From the NCBI GenBank assembly GCA_020161815.1, contig JAIUOP010000007.1, positions 1 through 64,000 of the forward strand: DNA of 64,000 nucleotides, in the 5' to 3' direction. Shown here piece after piece: positions 7,265-17,942 of the stretch. This stretch comes from Actinomycetota bacterium. GTDB lineage: Bacteria; Actinomycetota; Actinomycetes; Actinomycetales; Dermatophilaceae. Both the position numbers and the translations under genes were made by a program. Within the stretch, counting starts at the first letter, position 1. Each line of letters starts with the position of its first letter. Below the pieces are notes generated by a model, which did no database searches, had not been told where the DNA came from, and saw only the letters and a list, made by a program, of their open reading frames with translations.

Positions 7265-9394
7265 TCAGGCGGGGTCGACGGTGACCGGGACGCCGTTGAG
7301 CACCCCGTTGCCACTGACCTGCTCGGTCCGCGTCGGATCGGTGAGGTCGTTGATCGACGCCCCGGGGACCTCGACCGCGTGCCGCATCCGCACCCCCGGT
7401 CGCTTCCCCTGCCCGTAGCCGTGCGGCAGCGACACCACGCCGGGCATGAGGTCATCGCTCGCCTCGCACTCCACGGTCACCTCCCCGGCGGCCGACCGCA
7501 CCCGCACCAAGGACCCATCGGGTATGCCGCGTGCCGCCAGGTCGTCCGGGTGCGCCAGGAGCTGGTGGCGGGCTCGACCCCGCGTGAGGCGAGTCGCGTT
7601 GTGCAGCCAGGAGTTGTTGTCCCGCTGGTGGCGCCGGCCGATGAGGAGCAGTTCCCCGTCGCGCAGGGCGAGCGGCCCCACATCGAGGTGGTCGGCGAGC
7701 TCGGCCACGGCCTCCAGCGCCACCGGCGTCGCGAGGTCGATCCGCTGCTCGGGCGTCGCCAGGCGACCCGGCAGCACCGGCACGAGCGGGCCGAGGTCGA
7801 CTCCGCCAGGCCGCTTGCCCAGCTTCTTGACCCCCATCCGCGCCGGCCCGACCCGCAACAGGCCATCGACGATCAGCCGCGGTGAGAGCCGGAAGCGACC
7901 CTGCTCAACCAGGGACGGCTTCTCCCCCCGCGCCCGGATCACCGCCAGCGCCAGGTCCCGCGCGATCTCCCAGTCGTGCCGCGCGCCCTCCGGCTTCTCG
8001 AAGAGCGCCGGCGACCACCGCGCCGTGTTGCGGACCGCGAGGGTGTGGAAGATCAGGTCGTAGTGGTCTCGCTCCAGGGGCCCGGTCGGCGGCAGGATCA
8101 CGTCGGCGTGCCGCGTCGACTCGTTGACGTAGATGTCGATCGCCACCATGAACTCCAGCGACGCCAGCGCCTCGTCGACCCGGCCCCCACCGGGCGTCGA
8201 GGACACCGGGTTGCCCGCGATCGTCATGAGGGCCCGGATCTGCCCCTCGCCCGGGGTGAGGATCTCCTCGGCGAGCACCGACACCGGCAGCTCTCCCCCG
8301 AACTCGGGCAGACCCCGCACCCGCGACCGCCACACCCCCAGGTGACCCGCCCCCAGCAGCTTGTGCCCGACAAGGTCCACCGCGGGCGAGGTGAACATGG
8401 TGCCGCCCGGCCGGTCCAGGTTGCCGGTCACGATGTTGAGACACTGGATCGCCCACTGGCACACCACTCCATGGGCCTGCGTCGACACCCCCATCCGACC
8501 GTGCACCGCCGCCGCCCCAGCCCCATGGAGGTCCGCCGCCAACCCACGGATGGCGGCAGCCGGCATACCGGAGAAGGCCTGCGCCACCTCGGGAGTGAAC
8601 GGCTCGACGACCCGTCGCACCTCCGCGATGCCATCGACGTATGCCGCGGGGCTGGCTCCCAGCGCGAGCACCTCGCGGAGCAGGGCCAGGAGCACCCAGG
8701 CATCGGTGCCGGGTCGGACGAAGTGGTGGGCATCGGCGACCTTGGCGGTCTCGGTGCGGCGCGGGTCGATGACGACGAGTTTGCCTCCGCGAGAAGCGAG
8801 TTCACGGCGGCGGCCGGGGAAGTCGGGGACCGTCCAGATCGAGCCGTTGCTCGCCATCGGGTTGTGGCCGATGAGGACGAGCAGGTCGGTGCGGTCGATG
8901 TCCGGCACCGGCATGAGGAACTGGTGGCCGTAGAGCGCCCACGCCATGAGCTGGTGCGGCAGCTGGTCGACCGAGGTCGCCGAGAAGGTGCTGCGTGACC
9001 CGAGGGTGCGGACGAGGTTGACGCCGTGGGTCATCGCGCCGAGCGAGTGGACGTTGGGGTTGCCGAGGTAGACCCCGATCGCATTGCGCCCGTGGGCCCG
9101 CTCGACGGCGACGAGGCGCTGGGCCACCAGCTCGACCGCCTCGTCCCAGTCCATCTCGACCCAGTCGTCGCCCTCGCGCCGGACCGGCCGCCGCAGCCGG
9201 TCGGGATCCTCGTGAAGGTCCTGCAGCGCAACGCCTTTGGGGCAGATGTGTCCGCGCGAGAGCGGGTCGCCCCCATGGCCGCGGATCGAGGTGATGCGCT
9301 CGTCCCGCACCTTCACCTCGAGCCCGCAACTCGCCTCGCAGAGCACACAGGTGATGTATGCCGTCCGCTCACCCGCCGCTGCTTCTGTGCTCAT
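7265..9394 (-). CDS. Molybdopterin-dependent oxidoreductase (single subunit)
   Basis: A 709-residue member of the DMSO reductase superfamily. The N-terminus holds a [4Fe-4S] site, Cys16-x2-Cys19-x3-Cys23-x27-Cys51. It is followed by the molybdopterin-binding domains (GVYLGNPNVHSLG, LIGHNPMASNG, VIDPRRTETA) and a C-terminal molydopterin dinucleotide domain (LRDGELLLIGRRHQRDNNSWLHN). There is no Sec or Cys at the Mo-ligand site; the SATSVDQLP stretch occupies that region. No Tat signal or partner electron-transfer subunit is visible, so a cytoplasmic enzyme with unknown substrate is most likely. The ATG follows a weak promoter and the gene ends before a long hairpin. Proximity to the sulfur genes is suggestive only. 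Confidence 0.88.
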   Translation of the reverse strand: MSTEAAAGERTAYITCVLCEASCGLEVKVRDERITSIRGHGGDPLSRGHICPKGVALQDLHEDPDRLRRPVRREGDDWVEMDWDEAVELVAQRLVAVERAHGRNAIGVYLGNPNVHSLGAMTHGVNLVRTLGSRSTFSATSVDQLPHQLMAWALYGHQFLMPVPDIDRTDLLVLIGHNPMASNGSIWTVPDFPGRRRELASRGGKLVVIDPRRTETAKVADAHHFVRPGTDAWVLLALLREVLALGASPAAYVDGIAEVRRVVEPFTPEVAQAFSGMPAAAIRGLAADLHGAGAAAVHGRMGVSTQAHGVVCQWAIQCLNIVTGNLDRPGGTMFTSPAVDLVGHKLLGAGHLGVWRSRVRGLPEFGGELPVSVLAEEILTPGEGQIRALMTIAGNPVSSTPGGGRVDEALASLEFMVAIDIYVNESTRHADVILPPTGPLERDHYDLIFHTLAVRNTARWSPALFEKPEGARHDWEIARDLALAVIRARGEKPSLVEQGRFRLSPRLIVDGLLRVGPARMGVKKLGKRPGGVDLGPLVPVLPGRLATPEQRIDLATPVALEAVAELADHLDVGPLALRDGELLLIGRRHQRDNNSWLHNATRLTRGRARHQLLAHPDDLAARGIPDGSLVRVRSAAGEVTVECEASDDLMPGVVSLPHGYGQGKRPGVRMRHAVEVPGASINDLTDPTRTEQVSGNGVLNGVPVTVDPA

Positions 9395-9461
9395 CGAGTC
9401 GCTCCATCGTCGATCGGGCCGGACGTGTCCGACGCTACCCCTGCCGTCCTACGGTGGGGTG

Positions 9462-9794
9462 GTGCAGTTCAGTCCGGACCTCCGTGAGGGTGTCGCCCGC
9501 GGTGAGATCACCGTGTCGGTGCGCCTGTGGGCCAGGCGGCAGGTGCGTGAGGGCGGGCGCTACCGGACGGCGGGCACCGTGATCGAGGTCGACAGCATCG
9601 AGGTGCTGCCCTTGGCCGCCCTCACGGACCAGGACATCGCGGCCACGGGTGACGGTGATCGCGAGGCCGTGCGCCGGCGCGCGGCCCACGCGGGACCGGT
9701 CCACGACGACACCTTGGTGCACCGCATCGAGTTCCACGTCGTCGGCTCATCAGGTGAGCAGTCCAATCCGCCAGCGGTATTCGGCCACCCGTGA
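9462..9794 (+). CDS. ASCH-domain protein
   Basis: A 110-residue protein in which REGVARGEITVSVRLW resembles the start of the ASCH fold and the C-terminal half continues its beta-barrel (EVLPLAALTDQDI). ASCH domains bind RNA or nucleotides and are proposed RNA-interacting regulators. The GTG start at 9462 is chosen because TACGGT (9450-9455) lies exactly six bases upstream as a leaderless -10 box. It is divergent from the molybdopterin oxidoreductase, with under 70 bp between starts. Assignment to ASCH is from overall pattern rather than a single diagnostic motif. Confidence 0.65.
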   Translation: MQFSPDLREGVARGEITVSVRLWARRQVREGGRYRTAGTVIEVDSIEVLPLAALTDQDIAATGDGDREAVRRRAAHAGPVHDDTLVHRIEFHVVGSSGEQSNPPAVFGHP

Positions 9795-9860
9795 GCGCGT
9801 CCGCACCACCGGCGAAGGCGTCTCGACGGGGCTGTCAGACCCCCCACCTAGAGTCATTTC

Positions 9861-11198
9861 ATGAGCATCGCAGCCGGCCTCGAGACGCGAGGGAGCATCG
9901 CCAGTGACCTGGCCGCTCTCCACGCGTCCATCGACGCGCTGGCCGAGCGGGTGGACCGCGAGGGCACGGGCGAGGGCGCTCACCTCAAGTCGGTCGAGCG
10001 GGCCGCCCGACGGCTCGACTCGGTGAAACTGACCATCATCGCCCAGGCCAACCGCGCCCGGGCCGGCGACGGCGAGGGTCACGCCTCGACGTCCACCTGG
10101 GTGGACCACCTGACCCGCTCCGGCGGGCGCCGCGCCGCCGCTCAAGTCTTCCTCGCGACCTCGCTGGAGGAGTCCGCCCCGGCGACGCGCACGGCTCTGG
10201 CCGAGGGTGCGGTCAGCTCTGAGGCCGCAGGGATCATCGCCTCGGCCATGGAGCGTCTGCCTGTCGGGCTGACCGACACCGAGCGCGGCGCGGTCGAGGC
10301 CGCTCTCCTTCGCGATGCCCGCACGCTGGAGCCGGCGCGTCTGCGTCGCTCCGTCACGCGCGCCCTGGCCGCCGCGGAGCGCTCGGCCGCGGAGGTCGAC
10401 GCCGACCAGGACCGCCTCCTCGCCACTCGTGAAACCAGGGCCTATGCCGCGGCGCGACTCACGATGATCGACCACCCCGACGGCACCACGACCGGGCAGT
10501 TCACCGTTCCGACGCTGGCCGCCCAGATGCTCAAGAAGGTGCTCGACGCGATGGTCAGCCCGCGCAGAGACCACCTGCGCGCCAACAGCGGGACTGACGA
10601 TGTCGACAGCGCCGACTCAGGCGGGTCCGCGTCCGCCCCAGCGCCCGTCTCCCTCAGTGAGCGCGACCTTGACTGGGCCGACCTCGACTGGGCCCAGAAG
10701 CGTGGTCGTGCCCTCGTCGAGATCCTCGAGCACCTGCCGACCGACCAGCTCTCCTCCCGCACCGCCGCCACCCTCATCGTCACCACCGAGCTCGACACCC
10801 TGCGCGGCGGGCTTCGCGCCGCAGGCTGCGAGGCCGGGTTCGACCTCTCGGCCGGCGAGGTGCGCCGCCTGGCCTGCACCTCCGGCATCGTCCCAGCGGT
10901 CCTCGGCGGCGAGTCCGTCCCACTCGACCTCGGCCGGAGGCGCCGGCACTTCAGCGAGCAGCAGCGCACGGCACTCGCCGTGATCTATGAAACCTGCGCC
11001 GAGGAGCACTGCGGGAGACCCTTCTCCTGGTGCGAGATCCACCATGACCACGCGTGGGAGGCCGGGGGCCTGACCACCCTCGACAACGCGATCCCCTTGT
11101 GCGGCTTCCACCACCGTCTCATCGACGATGCGCGATATCGCCACACCGTCACGACCCATGGGCGCGCGCGCACCGTGCACTTCACCCGCCGGACGTAG
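9861..11198 (+). CDS. DUF222 and HNH endonuclease domain protein (13E12 type)
   Basis: A 445-residue protein with the N-terminal helical DUF222 region (about residues 20-330). The C-terminal HNH nuclease is IHHDHAWEAGGLTTLDNAIPLCGFHH (about residues 393-418), with the His-His-Asn and Cys/His metal ligands visible. The family is multicopy in actinobacteria, resembles the 13E12 repeat proteins of mycobacteria and is often found near mobile sequences; its biological role is unresolved. The ATG at 9861 lies six bases after TAGAGT (9849-9854), a leaderless promoter. Between DUF222 and HNH there is a low-complexity Ser/Ala/Asp linker. Confidence 0.92.
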   Translation: MSIAAGLETRGSIASDLAALHASIDALAERVDREGTGEGAHLKSVERAARRLDSVKLTIIAQANRARAGDGEGHASTSTWVDHLTRSGGRRAAAQVFLATSLEESAPATRTALAEGAVSSEAAGIIASAMERLPVGLTDTERGAVEAALLRDARTLEPARLRRSVTRALAAAERSAAEVDADQDRLLATRETRAYAAARLTMIDHPDGTTTGQFTVPTLAAQMLKKVLDAMVSPRRDHLRANSGTDDVDSADSGGSASAPAPVSLSERDLDWADLDWAQKRGRALVEILEHLPTDQLSSRTAATLIVTTELDTLRGGLRAAGCEAGFDLSAGEVRRLACTSGIVPAVLGGESVPLDLGRRRRHFSEQQRTALAVIYETCAEEHCGRPFSWCEIHHDHAWEAGGLTTLDNAIPLCGFHHRLIDDARYRHTVTTHGRARTVHFTRRT

Positions 11199-11307
11199 GT
11201 CGGACCCCTGCGCCACGACCCCAGGGCGCGACCCCTCACCGGATCTGCCGGTCAGTCCTCCTGGCTCCGGCGTCGGCCAGCCCATGGGGGGCGCCGGCGC
11301 AGCCGGG

Positions 11308-12117
11308 TCAGCGCAGGCGGGGGCCGTAGGTGCGGCCCTCGCCACCCATCGAGAGGTGCTGGGCGACAGCAGTGTTGGGGGCGTCCAGCAGGACGGCCTG
11401 CTCGGCCCGCTCCTGGGAGAAGGTCTCCTCGGCCCCCGCCACCCAGGTCTGGTCGAAGATCCGCTTGCTCGCGGCGACGGCGTCCGGGGAGCGGGTGGCG
11501 ATCTGGTCCAGCAGAGCCAGCCCCGCGGCATACGGGTCGTCGGCGACCTCACTCGCGAGGCCGAGCGCGACCGCCCGCTCGCCGGAGAACATCTCGCCGG
11601 TCATCGCGAGCCGCTTGGCGACGTCGATGCGGACCAACTGGGAGAGGGCGTGCACGCCGGACATGTCCGGCACGAGACCCCACTTGGCCTCGAGCACCGA
11701 CCAGGCGGCATCGGCGGTGGTGAAGCGGAAGTCAGCGGCCAGCGCGATCTGGAGTCCGCCGCCCAGGCAGTGGCCGTGGATCGCCGCGACGACCGGCACC
11801 GCGAGTCGGCGCCACGCCCACGGCGCCTCCTGGTAGAGGTTCGTGCCGCGCTCAGCGTCGGGCTCGAAGACCTCCCGGAAGCGCACTGGCTCGCCCAGGA
11901 CGGAGGCGAAGTCGAGGCCTGCGCAGAAGGAGCGTCCCTCCCCCGAGAGGAGCACGCCCCGCAGCTCCCGATCCTCGGCCAGCGACTCGGCCGTCGCCTG
12001 GAGCTGCTCGAGCAGGTCGAGGGTGAGGGAGTTGAGCTTTTCCGGGCGGTTGAGCCGGACGTCGGCGAGGCGCGCGCCATCGCGCTCGAGGATGGTGCAG
12101 GTGACGAGCTCGGTCAT
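11308..12117 (-). CDS. Enoyl-CoA hydratase/isomerase (crotonase) family protein
   Basis: A 269-residue crotonase-fold enzyme. RSFCAGLDF near residue 67 and the oxyanion-hole stretch IHGHCLGGGLQIALAADFRF near residue 115 are present. It should hydrate or isomerise an enoyl-CoA in beta-oxidation. The residue at the second catalytic Glu position is Asp (VPDMSG), so isomerase or another crotonase activity is possible. The start at 12117 is supported by TAGGGT (minus strand) seven bases upstream. It lies just downstream of an MFS gene read in the same direction but has its own promoter box. Confidence 0.85.
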   Translation of the reverse strand: MTELVTCTILERDGARLADVRLNRPEKLNSLTLDLLEQLQATAESLAEDRELRGVLLSGEGRSFCAGLDFASVLGEPVRFREVFEPDAERGTNLYQEAPWAWRRLAVPVVAAIHGHCLGGGLQIALAADFRFTTADAAWSVLEAKWGLVPDMSGVHALSQLVRIDVAKRLAMTGEMFSGERAVALGLASEVADDPYAAGLALLDQIATRSPDAVAASKRIFDQTWVAGAEETFSQERAEQAVLLDAPNTAVAQHLSMGGEGRTYGPRLR

Positions 12118-12122
12118 GGTCG

Positions 12123-13304
12123 TCACCCTAGGGCGGTGCGTGCCTCCCGGCGATGGACGAGCAGTGAGATCCCGAGCACGATGAGGCCGCCGAGGGCCAG
12201 CCCGACCCCGACCCAGCTGGGCGCGGTGAAACCGTAGCCACGCGCGATGACGAGGCCGCCGAGCCAGGCGCCCAGGGCATTGGCTGTGTTGAAGGCGGCG
12301 TGGTTGGAGGCGGCACCGAGCGTCTTGGCCTTGCGGGCGACGTCCATGAGGCGCAGTTGGAGGCTCACGACGAGGATGCCCGCGAAGACCGCCGACAGGA
12401 AGACGCAGATCAGCGCCGGGATCGCCCACTGGGCGACGAGGGCGAAGACCGTGAGGTTGGCTGCCGTGCCGGCCAGGCCGATGACAGCCGAGCGGAGCAC
12501 CGACCAGTCCGCCATCCGTCCGGCGATCGGGGTGCCGACGATGCCGCCCACCCCGGAGGCGAGGAGGTACCACGGCACCCACGAGGCGGCGAGCCCGGTG
12601 ACCTCGGTCAGGGTCGGCGCGATGTAGGAGAGCATGGCGAAGAGCCCGCCGAACCCGATCGCTCCCACGAGCAGGGTGAGGAGCACCTGGAGGTTCGCGA
12701 ACTCCTTGAGCTCGCGCCGCACCGTCCCCTCGAGGTCGCGGGCGACGTGCGGCACGACGAGGGCGACGAGCCCCACGGCGAGCGCGCCGACGGCGACGAC
12801 CAGCCAGTAGGCGAAGCGCCACCCCAGCTGCTGGCCCAGCCAGGTGGCGAAGGGGACGCCGAGGACGTTGGCGACGGGGATGCCGAGCATGACCCGGCCG
12901 ACGGCACGGCCCGCCTGCCCGACCGGCGCCAGCTCGATGGCCACGAGCGAGGCGACGCCGAAGTAGGCGCCGTGCGGCAGCCCGGCGAGGAAGCGGGCCG
13001 CGACCAGGGACTCGTACCCCGGCGCCAGAGCCGCCGCAGCGTTCCCCACGATGAGCGCAGCGAGGAGACCGAGCAGCAGGCCCTTGCGCGGCCAGCTGGC
13101 CCCCACGGCAGCGATGAGCGGGGCACCGACGACGACGCCCGCGGCATACGCCGAGATCGCGTGTCCCGCCTGCGGGATGGTGACCGCAAGGTCGGTCGAG
13201 ATCTCGGGGAGGATCCCCATCGTCACGAACTCGGTCGTGCCGATCGCCACCCCGCCGAGGACGAGCGCGGCGGTCGCGAGGGCGGCGTGGCGGGGAGTTG
13301 GCAC
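12123..13304 (-). CDS. MFS transporter (AraJ/arabinose-efflux-like)
   Basis: A 393-residue, twelve-helix major facilitator. The GTTEFVTMGILPEI signature in helix 1 and RFLAGLPHGAYFG near residue 103 are typical of the drug:H+ antiporter subfamily that includes AraJ and PbuE-like sugar or purine exporters. The substrate cannot be read from sequence. The GTG start is preceded on the minus strand by TATCGT seven bases upstream, consistent with leaderless transcription. It is divergent from the quinone oxidoreductase at 13387. Confidence 0.9.
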   Translation of the reverse strand: MPTPRHAALATAALVLGGVAIGTTEFVTMGILPEISTDLAVTIPQAGHAISAYAAGVVVGAPLIAAVGASWPRKGLLLGLLAALIVGNAAAALAPGYESLVAARFLAGLPHGAYFGVASLVAIELAPVGQAGRAVGRVMLGIPVANVLGVPFATWLGQQLGWRFAYWLVVAVGALAVGLVALVVPHVARDLEGTVRRELKEFANLQVLLTLLVGAIGFGGLFAMLSYIAPTLTEVTGLAASWVPWYLLASGVGGIVGTPIAGRMADWSVLRSAVIGLAGTAANLTVFALVAQWAIPALICVFLSAVFAGILVVSLQLRLMDVARKAKTLGAASNHAAFNTANALGAWLGGLVIARGYGFTAPSWVGVGLALGGLIVLGISLLVHRREARTALG

Positions 13305-13386
13305 TCACCCAACGATAGGTCGCGGCCGGTGTGGCCGAGGGAACAGTCCGGCCCGTGGCCGACCCATGCACCGTAGGCTCCCGCCC

Positions 13387-14364
13387 ATGCGCGCTGCCCA
13401 GATCACCCGTCTCGACGGCCCGGGCGCCGTCGAGGTCAACGAGATTGCCGCCCCGACGCCCGGCCGTGGCCAGCTCCTCATCGACGTCGCCGCTGCCGGC
13501 GTCACCTTCCCCGAGGTGCTCCTCAGCCGCGGGCTCTACCAGCTGAAGCCCGAGCTGCCGTTCGTGCCCGGTTCCGAGGTGGCCGGTCTGGTCGCGGAGG
13601 CGCCGGCCGGGAGTGGGTATGCCGTGGGCGACCGCGTTGCTGCCTTCCCCGGTTTCGGGGGGTTCGCCGAGCAGGTGGCCGTGGATCCCGCGTTCGTCTT
13701 CCCCCTCCCCGATGCGCTCACCCTCGAGCAGGGGGCCGCGTTGCCGATGAACTACCTGACCTGCCACTTCGCCCTGCGGACGCGGGGGCAGCTCCAGGCC
13801 GGGGAGAACGTGCTCGTGCACGGCGCCGCTGGGGGCATCGGCACGGCCGCGATCCAGCTGGCCAAGGCCTGGGGGGCACGGGTCATCGGTGTGGTCTCGG
13901 GCCCGGATCGGGTGGACGTGGCGCGCGAGGCAGGAGCCGACGAGGTCGTGCTCGCCGACGGATTCCTGGCCTCGGTCAAGGACCTGACCGGTGGTCGGGG
14001 CGTCGACGTCGTCGTCGACCCGGTCGGCGGGGACCGCTTCACCGACTCGCTGCGCTCGCTCGGGGCCCTCGGGCGGCTGCTCGTCATCGGCTTCACCGCC
14101 GGCTCGATCCCCCAGGTCAAGGTCAACCGGCTCCTGCTGGGCAACATCAGCGTCATGGGCGTGGGCTGGGGTGCCTACTGGATGGGAGCCGGTGGCCCGG
14201 GCTTCCTGCGCCAGCAGTGGGACGAGCTGGTGCCCCTCATGGAGTCGGGCGCGATCGACCCGCCGATCGGTGTCGTGCGCGACCTCGACGAGGTGGGCGC
14301 GGCCATCGCGGACCTGGAGGAGCGTCGGGCCAGCGGCAAGATCCTGCTGCGCCTCAGCCACTGA
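13387..14364 (+). CDS. NADPH:quinone oxidoreductase family (MDR, zinc-free)
   Basis: A 325-residue medium-chain dehydrogenase/reductase of the zeta-crystallin type. Features are the catalytic-domain FVPGSEVAG near residue 60, the nucleotide-binding HGAAGGIGTAAIQLAK near residue 141 and the VVVDPVGGDRF strand near residue 208. It lacks the cysteine and histidine zinc ligands of alcohol dehydrogenases, so it probably reduces quinones or enones with NADPH in the cytosol. ATG 13387 lies seven bases after TAGGCT (13374-13379), a leaderless start. Confidence 0.9.
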   Translation: MRAAQITRLDGPGAVEVNEIAAPTPGRGQLLIDVAAAGVTFPEVLLSRGLYQLKPELPFVPGSEVAGLVAEAPAGSGYAVGDRVAAFPGFGGFAEQVAVDPAFVFPLPDALTLEQGAALPMNYLTCHFALRTRGQLQAGENVLVHGAAGGIGTAAIQLAKAWGARVIGVVSGPDRVDVAREAGADEVVLADGFLASVKDLTGGRGVDVVVDPVGGDRFTDSLRSLGALGRLLVIGFTAGSIPQVKVNRLLLGNISVMGVGWGAYWMGAGGPGFLRQQWDELVPLMESGAIDPPIGVVRDLDEVGAAIADLEERRASGKILLRLSH

Positions 14365-14386
14365 GCTGCTCGCTAGGCTCGCGGGC

Positions 14387-16549
<2,163 letters not shown>

Positions 16550-16572
16550 GAGCAGGCCAGACCCGTCTTGAC

Positions 16573-16605
16573 CTCCTCGTCGGGGTCGATCGGGAGGACG
16601 AGGAG
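16573..16605. terminator. Hairpin downstream of nadE
   Basis: Arms CTCCTCGTC (16573-16581) and GACGAGGAG (16597-16605) form a 9-bp stem about 25 bp after the nadE stop. The remainder of the gap up to the toxin gene stop at 16729 shows no further recognisable feature. Confidence 0.5.
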
Positions 16606-16728
16606 CCCGGTGGTGTGGACGTGCGCCTCTCGGCGTCCCGACCACGGACCGGTCAGGTGCGACAGGGCACACAACCACACCGGACGCACTACTGTGCGTC
16701 CCGGGCTCCAAAGCTCTCAGCCCGACGG

Positions 16729-17088
16729 TCACACGTCGAGGATCAGGGACAAGGTCTCCCGGATCTCAGCCAGGACAACTGGCCCGACGTTGCCGATGCG
16801 GTGCTGGATACGGAAGGTGGCGACCGACCGCACATGCTGACATTGGGCAGCGGAGCGGGAGCTGAGCCCGTTCTCTGCGTCAGGATCGATGGACACTTCC
16901 GCGCCGCTTGGTCGGATGGTCGTGGTGAGGGGCACCACCTGCACGACATTCGGGCCACCGCGCAGGACGCGACGCGCAGTCACCACCACAGCGGGGCGGT
17001 ACAGCCCGGCTTCACTCCCGGTGGGAAACCCCAGGTCGAGGGCGACGATGTCGCCCGGCTCGTGCGTGACGTCAGCCGGCGTCGGCAT
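16729..17088 (-). CDS. MazF/PemK-family mRNA interferase toxin
   Basis: About 119 residues with the PemK/MazF barrel: GDIVALDLGFPTGSEAGLYRP near residue 12, then PAVVVTARRVL, VVPLTTTIRP and QHVRSVATFRI. The Arg in LYRP and a Thr in PLTTT match positions used for RNA cleavage in the family. The track-length frame could start further upstream, but ATG 17088 overlaps the antitoxin stop by 17 bp, the common arrangement for such pairs. It is expected to cleave mRNA at short specific sites and to be neutralised by the adjacent antitoxin. Confidence 0.82.
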   Translation of the reverse strand: MPTPADVTHEPGDIVALDLGFPTGSEAGLYRPAVVVTARRVLRGGPNVVQVVPLTTTIRPSGAEVSIDPDAENGLSSRSAAQCQHVRSVATFRIQHRIGNVGPVVLAEIRETLSLILDV

Positions 17089-17272
17089 CCAGCCAGGCCG
17101 CTTCATCGTGGGCGAGGGGCGTGGCGAGGTCCCGACCAATGGTGTCCTGTCGGAGGGCTCGGATTGCGCGACTCACGGTCTCGTCGATGGTCTCCTGGCG
17201 CTCGGCGGCCAGCTTGGTGACGCGCGCGTGCGTGTCGCGCGTGATGCGGATCGTGGTGGTGCCCCCAGCCAT
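17072..17272 (-). CDS. Ribbon-helix-helix antitoxin of the MazF-like toxin
   Basis: A 66-residue protein. Its N-terminus TTTIRITRDTHARVTKLAAERQ fits a ribbon-helix-helix DNA-binding fold and its acidic C-terminus (DEAAWLDADAG) is typical of a toxin-neutralising tail. It lies immediately before the toxin with overlapping ends. A TAGGAT box six bases before the ATG (minus strand) suggests a leaderless promoter next to the small inverted repeat at 17288-17311, which could be the autoregulatory operator. It is a chromosomal toxin-antitoxin unit between nadE and a GNAT gene. Confidence 0.82.
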   Translation of the reverse strand: MAGGTTTIRITRDTHARVTKLAAERQETIDETVSRAIRALRQDTIGRDLATPLAHDEAAWLDADAG

Positions 17273-17287
17273 CCCCTGATCCTAGCC

Positions 17288-17311
17288 CGTGTAGACAGAT
17301 TCGTCTACACG
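17288..17311. promoter_or_regulatory. Inverted repeat CGTGTAGAC/GTCTACACG at the toxin-antitoxin promoter
   Basis: A perfect 9-bp inverted repeat with a 6-nt spacer lies 15 bp upstream of the antitoxin start. It covers the stop codon of the GNAT gene read in the same direction. It could be the antitoxin operator, the GNAT terminator or both. Confidence 0.5.
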
Positions 17312-17829
17312 GCAACTCCCTTTGGGCCTCCTAGGCGAGTGAGCGCCGAGCCGTCGAGGCGGAAACGGGTCCACTCGTCCATGAACTCGGCGTCGAGCGA
17401 GCGGTAGAACCCGATCGCCGGCTCGTTCCAGTCGAGCACGCTCCACTCCAGTCGCGTGTACCCGCGCTCGACGCAAATCTGCGCGAGCGTGCGCAGCAGC
17501 GCCTGCCCGAGCCCGAGCCCCCGGCGCTCGGGCCGCACGAACAGGTCCTCGAGGTAGATCCCGGTGCACCCGGTCCACGTCGAGAAGGAGAGGAACCACA
17601 GCGCCATCCCCGCCGTCTCCCAGTCGCCGTCGCCGGTGCGCACCTCCGCGACATGCGCGTATGCCGTGGGCGCACCTTCCGCAGGAAAGAGTGCCGCCTC
17701 GAACTGGCCCGGGGTGGCGGTCGCCGCATCCGGCTCCTTCTCGTAGACGGCGAGCTGGCGCACGAGGTCGAGCAGGGCCTCGACATCGGCGATCTGGGCC
17801 GGGCGAATCCGGGTCTGGAGGGTGGTCAT
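17305..17829 (-). CDS. GNAT N-acetyltransferase (diamine acetyltransferase-like)
   Basis: A 174-residue GNAT enzyme. The acetyl-CoA-binding loop RPERRGLGLGQALL lies near residue 99, preceded by the IYLEDLFV strand and followed by LEWSVLDWNEPAIGFYRSLDAEFM. This layout is typical of SSAT-like enzymes that acetylate polyamines or small amines. The ATG has CACAAT six bases upstream on the minus strand. Its terminator region coincides with the toxin-antitoxin promoter. The substrate is not determined. Confidence 0.87.
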   Translation of the reverse strand: MTTLQTRIRPAQIADVEALLDLVRQLAVYEKEPDAATATPGQFEAALFPAEGAPTAYAHVAEVRTGDGDWETAGMALWFLSFSTWTGCTGIYLEDLFVRPERRGLGLGQALLRTLAQICVERGYTRLEWSVLDWNEPAIGFYRSLDAEFMDEWTRFRLDGSALTRLGGPKGVAV

Positions 17830-17850
17830 GGAGGAATTGTGCTCGCCTGT

Positions 17851-17879
17851 CGGTTTGCCTCCGATCCGGAGGCAAACCG
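17851..17879. repeat. Dispersed hairpin, family B (GGTTTGCCTCCG), copy 1
   Basis: CGGTTTGCCTCCG (17851-17863) and its complement (17867-17879) enclose a 3-nt loop. It lies between divergent genes (GNAT starting at 17829 and MpaB at 17943), so it is not downstream of any gene and cannot be a simple terminator. A nearly identical element with a longer stem is at 52420-52458; both copies continue into GTAGCG on the right. Confidence 0.75.
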
Positions 17880-17942
17880 GTAGCGATCGAGGAGCTGTGG
17901 CGCAGCACGCCGCGGATGCACCGGACCGGCCACACTGAGGTC

